From NCBI RefSeq assembly GCF_937888285.1, contig NZ_CALART010000013.1, positions 1 through 50,465 on the forward strand: a stretch of 50,465 bases of DNA, in the 5' to 3' direction. The notes under the pieces were generated by a model. The model was not told the origin of the DNA. It worked only from the letters and a program-made list of their open reading frames with translations, and ran no database searches. Source of the DNA: an uncultured Aquimonas sp. (GTDB taxonomy: Bacteria; Pseudomonadota; Gammaproteobacteria; Xanthomonadales; Xanthomonadaceae). Position 1 is the first letter of the stretch, and the number at the start of each line of letters is the position of its first letter. The position numbers and the translations under genes were made by a program. Below are positions 34,392-42,696 of the stretch, in pieces.

Positions 34392-36980
34392 TTACTGGAT
34401 GGAGCAGCTCTTGGCTGACGCCGCCGGCGCGGACGTGCTGCCGGCGATGCGACGCACGATCACGGTGGTGGTGGCGGTGAGTCCCGCGGTGTTCTGGATG
34501 GTGTAGGTGAACAGGTCGGTGCCGCACCAGGTGTCGCTGGGCGTGTAGCGCACGCGGCCGTCGGGCAGCAGGGTGGTGGTGCCGCGGAAACCGCGGTTGA
34601 CCGTCACCACGCGGATCGCCAGGTTCTGCGGATCGCTGTCGTTGGCCAGCACGTCGATGTCGACCGGCGTGACGCCGGGAGTGAAGGCTTCGTCGGCCAC
34701 GGCAATCGGGCCCACCGGCGGCGACACCGTGATCACCAGGCTGGCGCTGTCCTCACCGCCGGCGGTGTTGCGGATGCGGTAGCCCAGGGTGATCACGCCG
34801 CCGAAGAACTCTGCGTCCGGGCTGAAGGTGACCGTGCCATCGGCGCTGAAGCTGACCGTGCCGTTGCGGGCGCCGGTGACCTCGACCAGGCTCAGCGTGT
34901 CGCCGGAGGGGTCGCTGTCATTGGCCAGCACATTGACGGTCACGGGCGTGTTGTAGGGCGTGGTCGCGATGTCGGACAGGGCGCGCGGCGGCACCGCGGT
35001 GACGGTGACCGTGATGCGGCCTTCCACTTCCACGCCCGAGACATTGCGGGCGCGGTAGCTGAAGGTGTCAGTGCCAACGAAGCCAGCGGCCGGCGTATAG
35101 GTCACCACGCCATCGGCGGTGAAGCTGGCGCTGCCGTTCGAGGGCGAGCCGAGCGCGACCAGGCTCAAGGCTTCGCCCGCCGGATCGCTGTCGTTGCTGA
35201 GCACGTTGAAGCTGACCGGCGTGCCGCGCACGGTGCTGGCCGTATCCGGGTTGGCCACCGGCGGCGCGATGCGCACGGTGATGTTTACCGTCGCTGTCGC
35301 GGTGAGCGCGCCATCGCTGATCGTGTAGGTGAAGCTGTCGCTGCCGGTGAAGCCGGCGCGCGGGGTGTACAGCACGCTGCTGCCGCTGAGGGTGGCCGTG
35401 CCGTTGGCCGGTGCCGTGGTCGCGGTGATCGTCAGCGCATCGCCATCGGGGTCGCTGTCGTTGGCCAGCACGGGAATGCTGATGGCGGCCGCATTGCGGT
35501 CGACCGTAGCGCTGTCGTCGACGGCCAAGGGCGCGCGGTTGACCAGCACCTGCGGGCCCAGCTGCTCGCTCTGCTCGGTCTCCTCGAAGCGGTAGACATC
35601 GACGGCACGCTTGTGCGCGGCCGGGTTGCGCAGGGCGCGCTCGATCCAGGCCGGCGGCGCCGCCACCGGCTCGCGCTTCCACTCGCTGCGCTGCTCGGTA
35701 CGCACCGCGCCCGGCACCGTGGTTTCCTCGACGCTGAGGAAGCTGACGTCGACGCGGCGATTCTTCGCGCGGTTGGCTTCGCCATCATTGGGGAAGCGCG
35801 GATTGCTCTCGCCCTCGCCGCGGATGTCCATCTCGTCGATGGCGACGCCGTGGCTGGCGAAGAACTCGGCGACGGCGCGCGCGCGGCGCTCGGACAGGCC
35901 CTGGTTGTAGGCCTCGCGACCGAGATCGCAGGTGTGGCCGACGATGCTGACCCGTGAGACGCGGCGATCCGACTTCAGCGCCGCCAGCAGCGCATCCAGC
36001 TGGGAGGCATCGGCGTCCTGCAGGCTGAAGCGGTCGAGCTTGAAGTAGGTGGCGGCATCCATGCCGACCTCGTTGCGCACCAGCTGCGGCTCGCCGGCGA
36101 CTTCGACTTCGGTGACGACTTCCACATCGCGGTAAGGCTGCACCTCGCGGTACGCCTGCGCGCCACCGAAGTCGTAGCGCCAGCTGAGCATGCCGCGGGT
36201 GTCGGAGCGATCCAGCACGAAGTCGCCGGCGCGGCGCAGGGCCTCGATGCTGAGGCCGATGCTGTGGCCGGTGCCGGGAATGAACTTCTCGACGCCGAGG
36301 CTGAAGGTGTTCTGGTGCGAGCTGAAGTCACCCCACTCGCGGTCGAAGCCGGCCTGCAGGCGCAGCTGGGCCTCTTCGAAGAAGCGACCGAAGCGGGCAC
36401 CGACACCGTGGTCGTAGGCCTGCTCGAAGGCGCGGGTGATCGTGGTCAGGGTGCGCTGCTGGGTGAAGGGCCGTCCGGCTGCAGTGGTGCCGGTGATCGT
36501 GCTCACGTTGACCAGGGTGCGGGTGTCGACCAGGCGCTCGTCGGTCAGGCCTGCCGACACGTAGAGATCACCGAACCAGGTTTCGCGCTCCCAGCCAAAA
36601 CCCAGACTGGCCTTGCGATCGCCCATCACGTTGCGGTCGACCGCGGCGAACACCTTGGCCACGCTGGCGCCGGTCGGGTCGGCGATGACCTGGTCCAGCG
36701 TGCGCCCGCCCCAGAGCCAGTGGTAGCCGAGCTTCAAGCCACCGGCACCGCCCTGTCCGTACCAGCCCTCGACCATGCCGGTGGCGTGGCCGCGGTGGGC
36801 GAAGAAGCCGAGGAACTCGCCGTTGACGTCGCCGTCGTCATTGACGCCGACGCCGATGCGGCCATTGCTGCCGACATAGGTGATCGGCACCACGCCCTCG
36901 GCGGGCGGCGGCGCGGTCTGCGCCTGGGTGAAGCCGGAGGCGAAAGTCAGCAGCGCGGCCAGCAGCATGGGCTTGTGCAT
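34392..36980 (-). CDS. OmpA-domain protein with a barrel-like N part and four cadherin-like C-terminal repeats
   Basis: An 862-residue envelope protein. A signal peptide ends near residue 25 (TFASGFTQAQ). An N-terminal segment (about 30-300) has alternating polar and aromatic strands and resembles a barrel domain. An OmpA-like peptidoglycan-binding domain follows (about 310-415: YNQGLSERRARAV, then RGEGE..NRRVDVSF). The last ~380 residues form four tandem cadherin-like/Ig repeats, each with VLANDSDP and an aromatic FTYTI or FSYRA strand. The DAP-contacting Asp expected in GHTD is Cys351 here (GHTC-DLG), with Asp next to it. The true start is MHKPM (36980), preceded by AAGGA; a start 33 bp upstream is less likely. 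Confidence 0.87.
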   Translation of the reverse strand: MHKPMLLAALLTFASGFTQAQTAPPPAEGVVPITYVGSNGRIGVGVNDDGDVNGEFLGFFAHRGHATGMVEGWYGQGGAGGLKLGYHWLWGGRTLDQVIADPTGASVAKVFAAVDRNVMGDRKASLGFGWERETWFGDLYVSAGLTDERLVDTRTLVNVSTITGTTAAGRPFTQQRTLTTITRAFEQAYDHGVGARFGRFFEEAQLRLQAGFDREWGDFSSHQNTFSLGVEKFIPGTGHSIGLSIEALRRAGDFVLDRSDTRGMLSWRYDFGGAQAYREVQPYRDVEVVTEVEVAGEPQLVRNEVGMDAATYFKLDRFSLQDADASQLDALLAALKSDRRVSRVSIVGHTCDLGREAYNQGLSERRARAVAEFFASHGVAIDEMDIRGEGESNPRFPNDGEANRAKNRRVDVSFLSVEETTVPGAVRTEQRSEWKREPVAAPPAWIERALRNPAAHKRAVDVYRFEETEQSEQLGPQVLVNRAPLAVDDSATVDRNAAAISIPVLANDSDPDGDALTITATTAPANGTATLSGSSVLYTPRAGFTGSDSFTYTISDGALTATATVNITVRIAPPVANPDTASTVRGTPVSFNVLSNDSDPAGEALSLVALGSPSNGSASFTADGVVTYTPAAGFVGTDTFSYRARNVSGVEVEGRITVTVTAVPPRALSDIATTPYNTPVTVNVLANDSDPSGDTLSLVEVTGARNGTVSFSADGTVTFSPDAEFFGGVITLGYRIRNTAGGEDSASLVITVSPPVGPIAVADEAFTPGVTPVDIDVLANDSDPQNLAIRVVTVNRGFRGTTTLLPDGRVRYTPSDTWCGTDLFTYTIQNTAGLTATTTVIVRRIAGSTSAPAASAKSCSIQ

Positions 36981-37290
36981 GACGGAGTCCTTGAGGTTCG
37001 GCGCAGGGCGCATCGGACGCGAACTTTAACAGTTCGGTCACGAAGCCGTGATGGACATCGCAGCGGGGTATCGACGCCCCGGCGGCGATGCTGCCCTGCA
37101 GAATTGCGGCATCGCTGCTGGCGGGCCCGCAGACTTCGCTGCAGCGCAGCTTGATGCCCACCCTACGCCTGCGTAGGGTCGCGTCCCGGGACTCACGCGA
37201 ACGGATTCGACCGGCGCGCGCGGCAGGCCGAACAACAACAGGCCGCCCGCGAGCCGCACACCGCATCGACACGCTTTCGGGGAGGGAAGC
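36981..37290. other. Divergent intergenic region between ompA-like and lipase genes
   Basis: About 310 bp with no gene. It holds the 20-bp palindrome at 37160-37179 and a weak short hairpin (TCACG-AAGC-CGTGA, near 37037-37051). It must contain the promoters for both divergent genes; none was clearly recognised. Confidence 0.55.
37160..37179. promoter_or_regulatory. Palindrome ACCCTACGC-CT-GCGTAGGGT
   Basis: A perfect 9-bp inverted repeat with 2-bp spacer in the divergent gap between the OmpA-like and lipase genes, 112 bp before the lipase ATG. It may be an operator; it also resembles part of a TAGGGTGCG-type dispersed repeat (compare 39296-39317). Confidence 0.45.
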
Positions 37291-38223
37291 ATGTTCGTAC
37301 GTTCGATCCGCGCCGCCTTCGCGGCCCTGCTGCTGTGCCTCGCATCCACCGCCGTGCTCGCCCAGAGCGGCTATACCCAGACCCGTCACCCTATCGTGCT
37401 GGTGCACGGCCTGCTCGGCTTTGACTCACTGCTCGGCGTGTACGACTACTGGTACGGCATGCCGTCCGAACTGCGCGCCGGCGGTGCGCGGGTCTACGTG
37501 GCGGATGTCTCCGCCAGCAATTTCAGCGAGGTGCGCGGTGAACAGCTGATCCGCCAGCTCGACAGCCTGCGCGCGATCCACGGCCACGCGAAATTCAACC
37601 TGATCGGCCACAGCCACGGCGGGCCGACCATCCGCTACGTCGCCGCGGTGCGCCCCGACCTGGTGGCCTCGGTCACCTCCATCGGCGCGCCGCACACCGG
37701 CAGCAAGGTCGCCGACGCGCTGGACACCACCCTGCCCGCGGGCTCGCCGCTGCGGCCGCTGGTGGCGGGCTTCGTCAACGCGCTGTCGGGCTTCATCGAG
37801 TTCCTGTCCGGCAGCCGCGACCCGCAGAACGCGCTCGGCGCGCTGGCCTCGCTGTCCTCGCGCGGTGCCGCCGACTTCAACCGGCGCTTCCCGCAGGGCA
37901 TGCCAGCCACCGCCTGCGGCCAGGGCGCGGCGGTGGTCAACGGCATCCGCTACTACAGCTGGGGCGGCACGGCGGTGCTGACCAACGTGCTGGATGCCGG
38001 CGATCCGCTGCTGGGGGCGGGCAGCCTGTTCTTCGGCTTCGAGCAGAACGACGGCCTGGTGGGGCGCTGCAGCTCACACCTTGGCGTCGTTCTGCGCGAT
38101 GACTATCCGTGGAATCACCTTGACCAGGTCAACCAGGTGCTGGGCCTGACCCGATGGTTCACGCCCGATCCGAAATCGGTGCTGCGCGCGCACGCCAACC
38201 GGCTGAAGAACGCGGGGCTCTGA
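37291..38223 (+). CDS. lipA: Secreted triacylglycerol lipase (family I.1 type)
   Basis: A 310-residue lipase. A signal peptide of about 25 residues ends ASTAVLAQ. The alpha/beta-hydrolase core shows the oxyanion region VLVHGLLGFD and the nucleophile elbow GHSHGG (Ser108). Catalytic Asp254 is in NDGLV and His276 in WNHLDQVNQ. These spacings match the Pseudomonas LipA triad after signal-peptide removal. Cysteines in TACGQG and GRCSS are placed like the conserved disulfide pair, and the tail ANRLKNAGL is nearly identical to family I.1/I.2 lipases. Such enzymes need a dedicated foldase, and one follows directly; export is then by the type II system. Good ribosome site GGGAGG before the ATG. Confidence 0.95.
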   Translation: MFVRSIRAAFAALLLCLASTAVLAQSGYTQTRHPIVLVHGLLGFDSLLGVYDYWYGMPSELRAGGARVYVADVSASNFSEVRGEQLIRQLDSLRAIHGHAKFNLIGHSHGGPTIRYVAAVRPDLVASVTSIGAPHTGSKVADALDTTLPAGSPLRPLVAGFVNALSGFIEFLSGSRDPQNALGALASLSSRGAADFNRRFPQGMPATACGQGAAVVNGIRYYSWGGTAVLTNVLDAGDPLLGAGSLFFGFEQNDGLVGRCSSHLGVVLRDDYPWNHLDQVNQVLGLTRWFTPDPKSVLRAHANRLKNAGL

Positions 38224-38276
38224 GGCCCGTGCACGCGCGCGAAGCCGCAGCAGACGGACGGGAGACGCCGACGGAG

Positions 38277-39269
38277 ATGCGCCGGCACCTGCTGTTCGGC
38301 AGCGCCGCCGTGCTTGGGCTGTGGCTGCTCGGCGTGCTGCTGGTGCTGCCGCAGCGGCAGGAAGAAGCGCCGGCGCAAGCGCCGTCTTCTGATGCAGGCG
38401 CGCCACTCGGCGCTCGCGAGGGCCGCAGCGCGCGCACGGCGCCCGCTGTCGCGCAGCACACCCTGACGGTGGCGCTGCCCACGCCGATGTCTGCAGATAA
38501 GCGGGCGCGCGCGTCCGACCGGCTGGCACGCAGTTCGCTGCGCGGCAGCGAAGTCGACGGCGAGCTTCGCCTCGCCGCCGACGGTCGCCTGCACATGGAC
38601 GCCGCCACGGTGCGCTTCTTCGAGTACCACCTCGCCCTGCTCGGCGAGCTCGAGCTCGCCGACATCCGCGCCCTGCTCACCGAGCACGCGACGCAGCGCC
38701 TCGGCGCGTCCTCGGTGGTCGAGGTGATGGCCGCGTTCGAGCGCTACCTGGGCCTGCGCCAGGCGCTCGCCGCCCTGCCCGCGGGCGCATCGCTCACGGA
38801 CACGCTGCAGGCGCGACGGTCGCTGGAACAGCAGTGGTTCGGCGAAGACGCCGAGGCCATGTTCGGCGAAGCCCGCGCTCACGATGCGCGCACAGCGCAG
38901 CGGCTAGATCCGGGCGCTGCCGGCGCCTTGCCTTCGCCGGAAGCGTTCGCACCGGCCGAGCGCGAGGCGCGCGCGGCGCTGCTGGCCGAGGAACAGAGCC
39001 GGCAGTTCGAGGCCTTGGGCCTGCCGGTCGAGCAGCGTCGCGCCGAGCGCACCGCGCTGTGGGGCGCACAGGCCGCAGCGCGTCTGGACGCACTCGACGC
39101 CGAACGTGCGGCCTGGGACGCGCGGCTGCAGGCCTATGCGCGCGAGCGCGATCGACTGGTGAGCTCGGGCACAGCCAGCGCCGCAGCGCTCGACGCCCTG
39201 CGCCAGCGCAGCTTCGATCCGCGGGAACGGCTGCGGGTCGAAGGCATGGAGCGCTCCGGCGCGCTTTAG
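38277..39269 (+). CDS. lifO: Lipase-specific foldase (lipase chaperone)
   Basis: A 330-residue steric chaperone for the upstream lipase. An N-terminal membrane anchor (about residues 3-23, LLFGSAAVLGLWLLGVLLVLP) is followed by a Pro/Ala-rich variable linker. The long helical periplasmic domain contains the foldase signature RFFEYHLALLGE (consensus RxxFDYxLSAxGE) near residue 120. It wraps the lipase during folding in the periplasm. The family usually has ~300-350 residues. The start is uncertain: ATG 38277 (used here, GGAG just upstream) or GTG 38229, giving 346 residues. It begins within about 50 bp of the lipase stop, as in lipA-lipB operons. Confidence 0.88.
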   Translation: MRRHLLFGSAAVLGLWLLGVLLVLPQRQEEAPAQAPSSDAGAPLGAREGRSARTAPAVAQHTLTVALPTPMSADKRARASDRLARSSLRGSEVDGELRLAADGRLHMDAATVRFFEYHLALLGELELADIRALLTEHATQRLGASSVVEVMAAFERYLGLRQALAALPAGASLTDTLQARRSLEQQWFGEDAEAMFGEARAHDARTAQRLDPGAAGALPSPEAFAPAEREARAALLAEEQSRQFEALGLPVEQRRAERTALWGAQAAARLDALDAERAAWDARLQAYARERDRLVSSGTASAAALDALRQRSFDPRERLRVEGMERSGAL

Positions 39270-39292
39270 CCCGCCGCGAAACCCTGCGTCGT

Positions 39293-39335
39293 GGAGGTGG
39301 TGTGCCGCAGGCGCACCCTACGCGAGCCGAAGGAC
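39293..39335. repeat. Single TAGGGTGCGCCTGCGGCAC-type repeat unit
   Basis: On the minus strand it reads CGTAGGGTGCGCCTGCGGCA, with related TAGGGTGCG-bearing units often dispersed in Xanthomonadales intergenic DNA, from general recollection. One unit only is present here, between the lipase foldase and pirin genes. Confidence 0.4.
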
Positions 39336-39511
39336 CAAGGTTGTCGGGGGCATGGCGTCATTCGAGCTTGGCGGGTTCGTGTTGTCGCCCATCCGCTCGG
39401 AGCCTGTGTTGTACGCCCGCAGAATGTCGACACCGGCACTGCAAGGGGTTTGGAAAACACCTGGACCCATGCCTCGCACGCGCGGACCGCGGCGCGCGCC
39501 GATCGCGCGTC

Positions 39512-40369
39512 TCAGCGCTCCGGCAGCGGGATGAACTCGCTCTCGCCCGGAACCTTCGCGAATCGACCCTCGGCCCAGTCCTGCTTGGCCTGCTCGATGC
39601 GCTCGCGGCTGCTGGCGACGAAGTTCCACCACACGAAGCGCGGGCCCAGCGGCGCACCGCCGCACAGCATCAGGCGCGCCCTGCCCTGCGCGCGCAGGCG
39701 CGGCAGGCTGCCCTCGTCCAGCACCACCAGGGCCCAGGGCGGCAGCGGCATGCCGTCGAGCTCGGCCTCGCCCTCGACCAGATAGAGCGCACGCTCGACA
39801 TGCTCGGGCGGGATCTCCAAGTCGGCGCCGTCCTGCATCTCGATCGCCACGTACAGCGTGTCCGACTGCACGCTGACCGGCGAGCGCATGCCGAAGCCAT
39901 GGCCGGCTACGCAGGTCAGGTCGACGCCGTCACGCACCAGCCGCGGCAGCGAAGACGCCGAATGGTGCTCGAAGGCCGGCGCCATCTCGGCCTGCTCGAC
40001 CGGCAGGGCGATCCAGGTCTGCAGGCCGTGGATCGGGTGGGCGTGATCCTGCAGCGACTCGGGGCTGCGTTCGGAATGGACGATGCCGGAGCCGGCGATC
40101 ATCCAGTTGACGTCGCCGGGCTGGATGTCCTGCACGCTGCCCAGGCTGTCGCGATGGCGGATGCAGCCCTCCCACAGCCAGGTGACCGTGGCCAGGCCGA
40201 TGTGCGGATGCGGCCGCACGGCGATGCCCTCGCCCGGCGGAAAGGTGTGCGGACCCATGTGATCGAAGAAGACGAAGGGGCCGATGCGGCGACGGCTGGC
40301 ATGCGGCAGGGCACGGCGCACCTTGAATCCGCCGAGGTCGTGCTCGCGTGGGTTGATGATCTCGGGCAT
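39512..40369 (-). CDS. Pirin family protein
   Basis: A 285-residue bicupin. The pirin-type motif HPHIGLATVTWLWEG (metal-binding His-x-His), followed by HRDSLG and the later His/Glu ligands, is present. The middle (SERSPESLQDHAHPIHGLQTWIALP) and the C-terminal pirin domain are also typical (GRARLMLCGGAPLGPRFVWWNFV). Some pirins act as quercetin dioxygenases, others as regulators; the role here is unknown. The ATG at 40369 begins MPEIINPREHDLGGFKVRR; the longer upstream frame is not conserved. It stands alone, convergent with the foldase gene. Confidence 0.94.
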   Translation of the reverse strand: MPEIINPREHDLGGFKVRRALPHASRRRIGPFVFFDHMGPHTFPPGEGIAVRPHPHIGLATVTWLWEGCIRHRDSLGSVQDIQPGDVNWMIAGSGIVHSERSPESLQDHAHPIHGLQTWIALPVEQAEMAPAFEHHSASSLPRLVRDGVDLTCVAGHGFGMRSPVSVQSDTLYVAIEMQDGADLEIPPEHVERALYLVEGEAELDGMPLPPWALVVLDEGSLPRLRAQGRARLMLCGGAPLGPRFVWWNFVASSRERIEQAKQDWAEGRFAKVPGESEFIPLPER

Positions 40370-40713
40370 GGGTCGGCTTCCGTGGCTGCAGAAGACCGGA
40401 CACTGCCACGCCGGCGCCATCCCGCCAACCGCCGGACCGCATGCGGAGCCGCGCCATACGCCCCAGTCCCGCCGGCGCCATCGCCAGAACGCCGTGCCTG
40501 CGGTATCGGCTGGCGGATGCGCTGCGCTTGTCCGCCCTACAAAATTCTCAAGAAACAGAACGCTTGCGACCCCGCTGATCGTCGCCCCCGCGGAAGCGGG
40601 GGCCCAGGGTAGCTCGCCCCAGTCGCACGAGTCCTGGATCCCCGCCTTCGCGGGGATGACGACCACATGTTTCTTCGAGAACACCTGGCCCGCCACGCGG
40701 GGCTGAGCAGCTC
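40370..40713. other. Intergenic region between pirin and amiC genes
   Basis: About 344 bp without a gene. It contains a REP-like inverted pair (40579-40663); the left part probably holds the pirin promoter, though no clear hexamers were seen. Confidence 0.55.
40579..40663. repeat. REP-like inverted pair with GCGGGGA hairpins
   Basis: Two hairpins face each other: CCCCCGC-GGAA-GCGGGGG (40585-40602) and ATCCCCGC-CTTC-GCGGGGAT (40638-40657). The outer flanks (TCGTC... and ...GACGA) are also inverted. The unit matches the widespread proteobacterial repeat of the form GTCATCCCCGCG-N-GCGGGGATCCAG, here in a BIME-like doublet near the 3' end of amiC. Confidence 0.85.
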
Positions 40714-42048
40714 TCAGGCGCCAGGAATCTGCAGACGGTCGCCCACCCGCACCACGTCGCCGCGCAGGCGGCCGGCGTTGGCGGCACGCAATCGCGCCAG
40801 CGGCACGCCATGGCGCACGGCAATCGCGCTCAGGGTTTCACCGCGGGCGACGATGTGCTCGCGCGCGCGCTCAGTGGCGTTGGAGGCCACCCAGGTGCCG
40901 GGCGGCGGCTGCAGGCTGAAGAAGTCGCGGATACCGTCCGCCACCGCCGCAGAAAGGCGCGTGCGGTAGGCCGGATCATTGAGCTTGCGCTCTTCGCCCG
41001 GATTGCTGATGAAGGCGGCCTCGACCAGCATCGAAGGCACGTCGGGCGAGCGCAGCACCACGAAGTTGGCGCGCTCCACCGCCGGCTTGTGCGCCTTGCC
41101 AACACGCTTCAGCGCATTCAGCACCTGGTTGGCGGCGTCTTCGGAAGCCTTCATCGTCGCGCTTTGGGCGAGGTCCAGCAGCACCGCGGCCAGGGTGTTG
41201 TCCTTGTCGTCGAGCTTGACGCCGCCGACCAGGTCGGCCGCGTTCTCGCGGTCGGCCAGCCAGCGCGCGGCCTCGTTGGTGGCACCGCGGGTCGACAGCA
41301 CGTAGACCGAGGAGCCAGCAGCGCTGGAGCGCGGCGCGGCATCGGCGTGGATGGACACGAACAGATCGGCCTGCGCCTCGCGCGCCAGCCGGTAGCGCTG
41401 CTCCAGCGGAATGAAGACGTCGGAATCGCGGATCAGCACGGCCTTGTAGCCGCGCATCGCATTGACCTGGCGGGCGACTTCGCGCGCCACCGCCAGGGTG
41501 ATGGTCTTCTCGAAGGTGCCGGCCGGACCGATCGCGCCGGGATCGCGGCCGCCGTGGCCGGCATCGATGGCGATGACGATGTCGCGATCGCTGCTGGGCA
41601 GGGCGGTCTGTACCGTGCGTGCCGGCGCCTGCGCGACCGCCGGCGCTTCGCTCGGCAGATCGATCACCAGCCGATGGCCGCGGCCATCGCCGGGCGGCTC
41701 GATGAAGCTGCGCGGACGCACGCCGCTCTGCAGATCCAGCACCACCCGCAGGTCGCGACCGTTCTGCACGCCGGTGCGCACGCGCTGCAGCACGCCGGGG
41801 CGGAAGTCGGGCACGCGGGCGCCACGGCCCATGCTGGCCGACTTCAGATCGATGACGATGCGGTGCGGGTTCTCCAGCGCGAACAGCTTGTAGTCGACGC
41901 TGGCCGAGAGGTCGAGCACCAGCCGGGTGCGCTCCTCGCCGGTGGCGACGCGCAACTCGCGCACTTCCACGGCGCCGGCCGCGAACGCGGCCAGGCTCAG
42001 CAGTACGAGCAGTGCGGATTGGAGCCATCCCCTTGACATGGCGCACAT
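40714..42048 (-). CDS. amiC: N-acetylmuramoyl-L-alanine amidase
   Basis: A 444-residue periplasmic, zinc-dependent amidase that cleaves peptide side chains from glycan strands during septum splitting. Parts in order: signal peptide (to about residue 26, AAFAAGA), an AMIN domain (about 27-130), the amidase_3 domain with IDAGHGGRDPG (first ligands), E near FEKTITLAVA, SIHADAA and a LVEAAFISNPGEE segment, and a C-terminal LysM domain (HIVARGETLSAIAVRHG...). Two starts are possible: 42048 and 42039, with no strong ribosome site for either. It is the third gene of nnr-tsaE-amiC, 156 bp after tsaE. Compare the E. coli yjeF-yjeE-amiB order. Confidence 0.95.
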   Translation of the reverse strand: MCAMSRGWLQSALLVLLSLAAFAAGAVEVRELRVATGEERTRLVLDLSASVDYKLFALENPHRIVIDLKSASMGRGARVPDFRPGVLQRVRTGVQNGRDLRVVLDLQSGVRPRSFIEPPGDGRGHRLVIDLPSEAPAVAQAPARTVQTALPSSDRDIVIAIDAGHGGRDPGAIGPAGTFEKTITLAVAREVARQVNAMRGYKAVLIRDSDVFIPLEQRYRLAREAQADLFVSIHADAAPRSSAAGSSVYVLSTRGATNEAARWLADRENAADLVGGVKLDDKDNTLAAVLLDLAQSATMKASEDAANQVLNALKRVGKAHKPAVERANFVVLRSPDVPSMLVEAAFISNPGEERKLNDPAYRTRLSAAVADGIRDFFSLQPPPGTWVASNATERAREHIVARGETLSAIAVRHGVPLARLRAANAGRLRGDVVRVGDRLQIPGA

Positions 42049-42204
42049 TCAAGCCGAAGCCGAGCTGCCATGCAAGACAAAAAACGCTTGGAAATCCGCC
42101 AGATGCGCGTGCTTTCTCGACTGGGGTTCAACTCTGGTGCAGGCAGCCCCCGCATCGGGCGCCGCTGCAGGCCCGGTGCGCGCAGGCCAAGTGTTTGAAA
42201 ATAT

Positions 42205-42696
42205 TCACTTTCGCTCGGCCAGCGCGGTCAGCCAGTCGGCGCCCAGCGGGCTCAGCGCCTCGAGTTCCGCGCGCCGGCCCGCCCCCGCTACGGCAAGACG
42301 GATCCGCAGGTCGGCGGCCGGCAGGAAGGCCGCACCGCGGTCCGGCCACTCCACCAGCCAGAGACGCGCGCTGTCGACGAGTTCATCAAGGCCGAGGAAG
42401 GACAGCTCTTCCGGATCGGCGATGCGGTAGAGATCCAGATGCGCGACCTCGCCACGGTCGACCGGGTAGCGCTCGATCAGGGTGTAGGTCGGGCTCTTGA
42501 TCGCGCCCTCGACGCCGAGCGCGCGCAGCAGGGCGCGGGCCAGGGTGGTCTTGCCGGCACCGAGGTCGCCTTGGAGATGCACCACCGCGCGCGCAGGCAA
42601 GGTGGCGGCGAGCCGCTGGCCAAGCTGCTGACTGGCCGCCTCATCCCCCAGATCGAGGACGAGCGTGCCCGTCGACGAGGATGATCGAGCACTCAT
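42205..42696 (-). CDS. tsaE: tRNA threonylcarbamoyladenosine biosynthesis ATPase TsaE
   Basis: A 163-residue P-loop ATPase that activates TsaD in the synthesis of t6A at position 37 of ANN-decoding tRNAs. The Walker A motif is GDLGAGKTT (about residue 43-51), with the conserved segments SPTYTLIERY, HLDLYRI and VEWPDRGAAFLP in order. Length agrees with the family. The ATG (42696) overlaps the nnr stop by 4 bp (ATGA), the usual coupling of these two genes in Gammaproteobacteria. Confidence 0.96.
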   Translation of the reverse strand: MSARSSSSTGTLVLDLGDEAASQQLGQRLAATLPARAVVHLQGDLGAGKTTLARALLRALGVEGAIKSPTYTLIERYPVDRGEVAHLDLYRIADPEELSFLGLDELVDSARLWLVEWPDRGAAFLPAADLRIRLAVAGAGRRAELEALSPLGADWLTALAERK

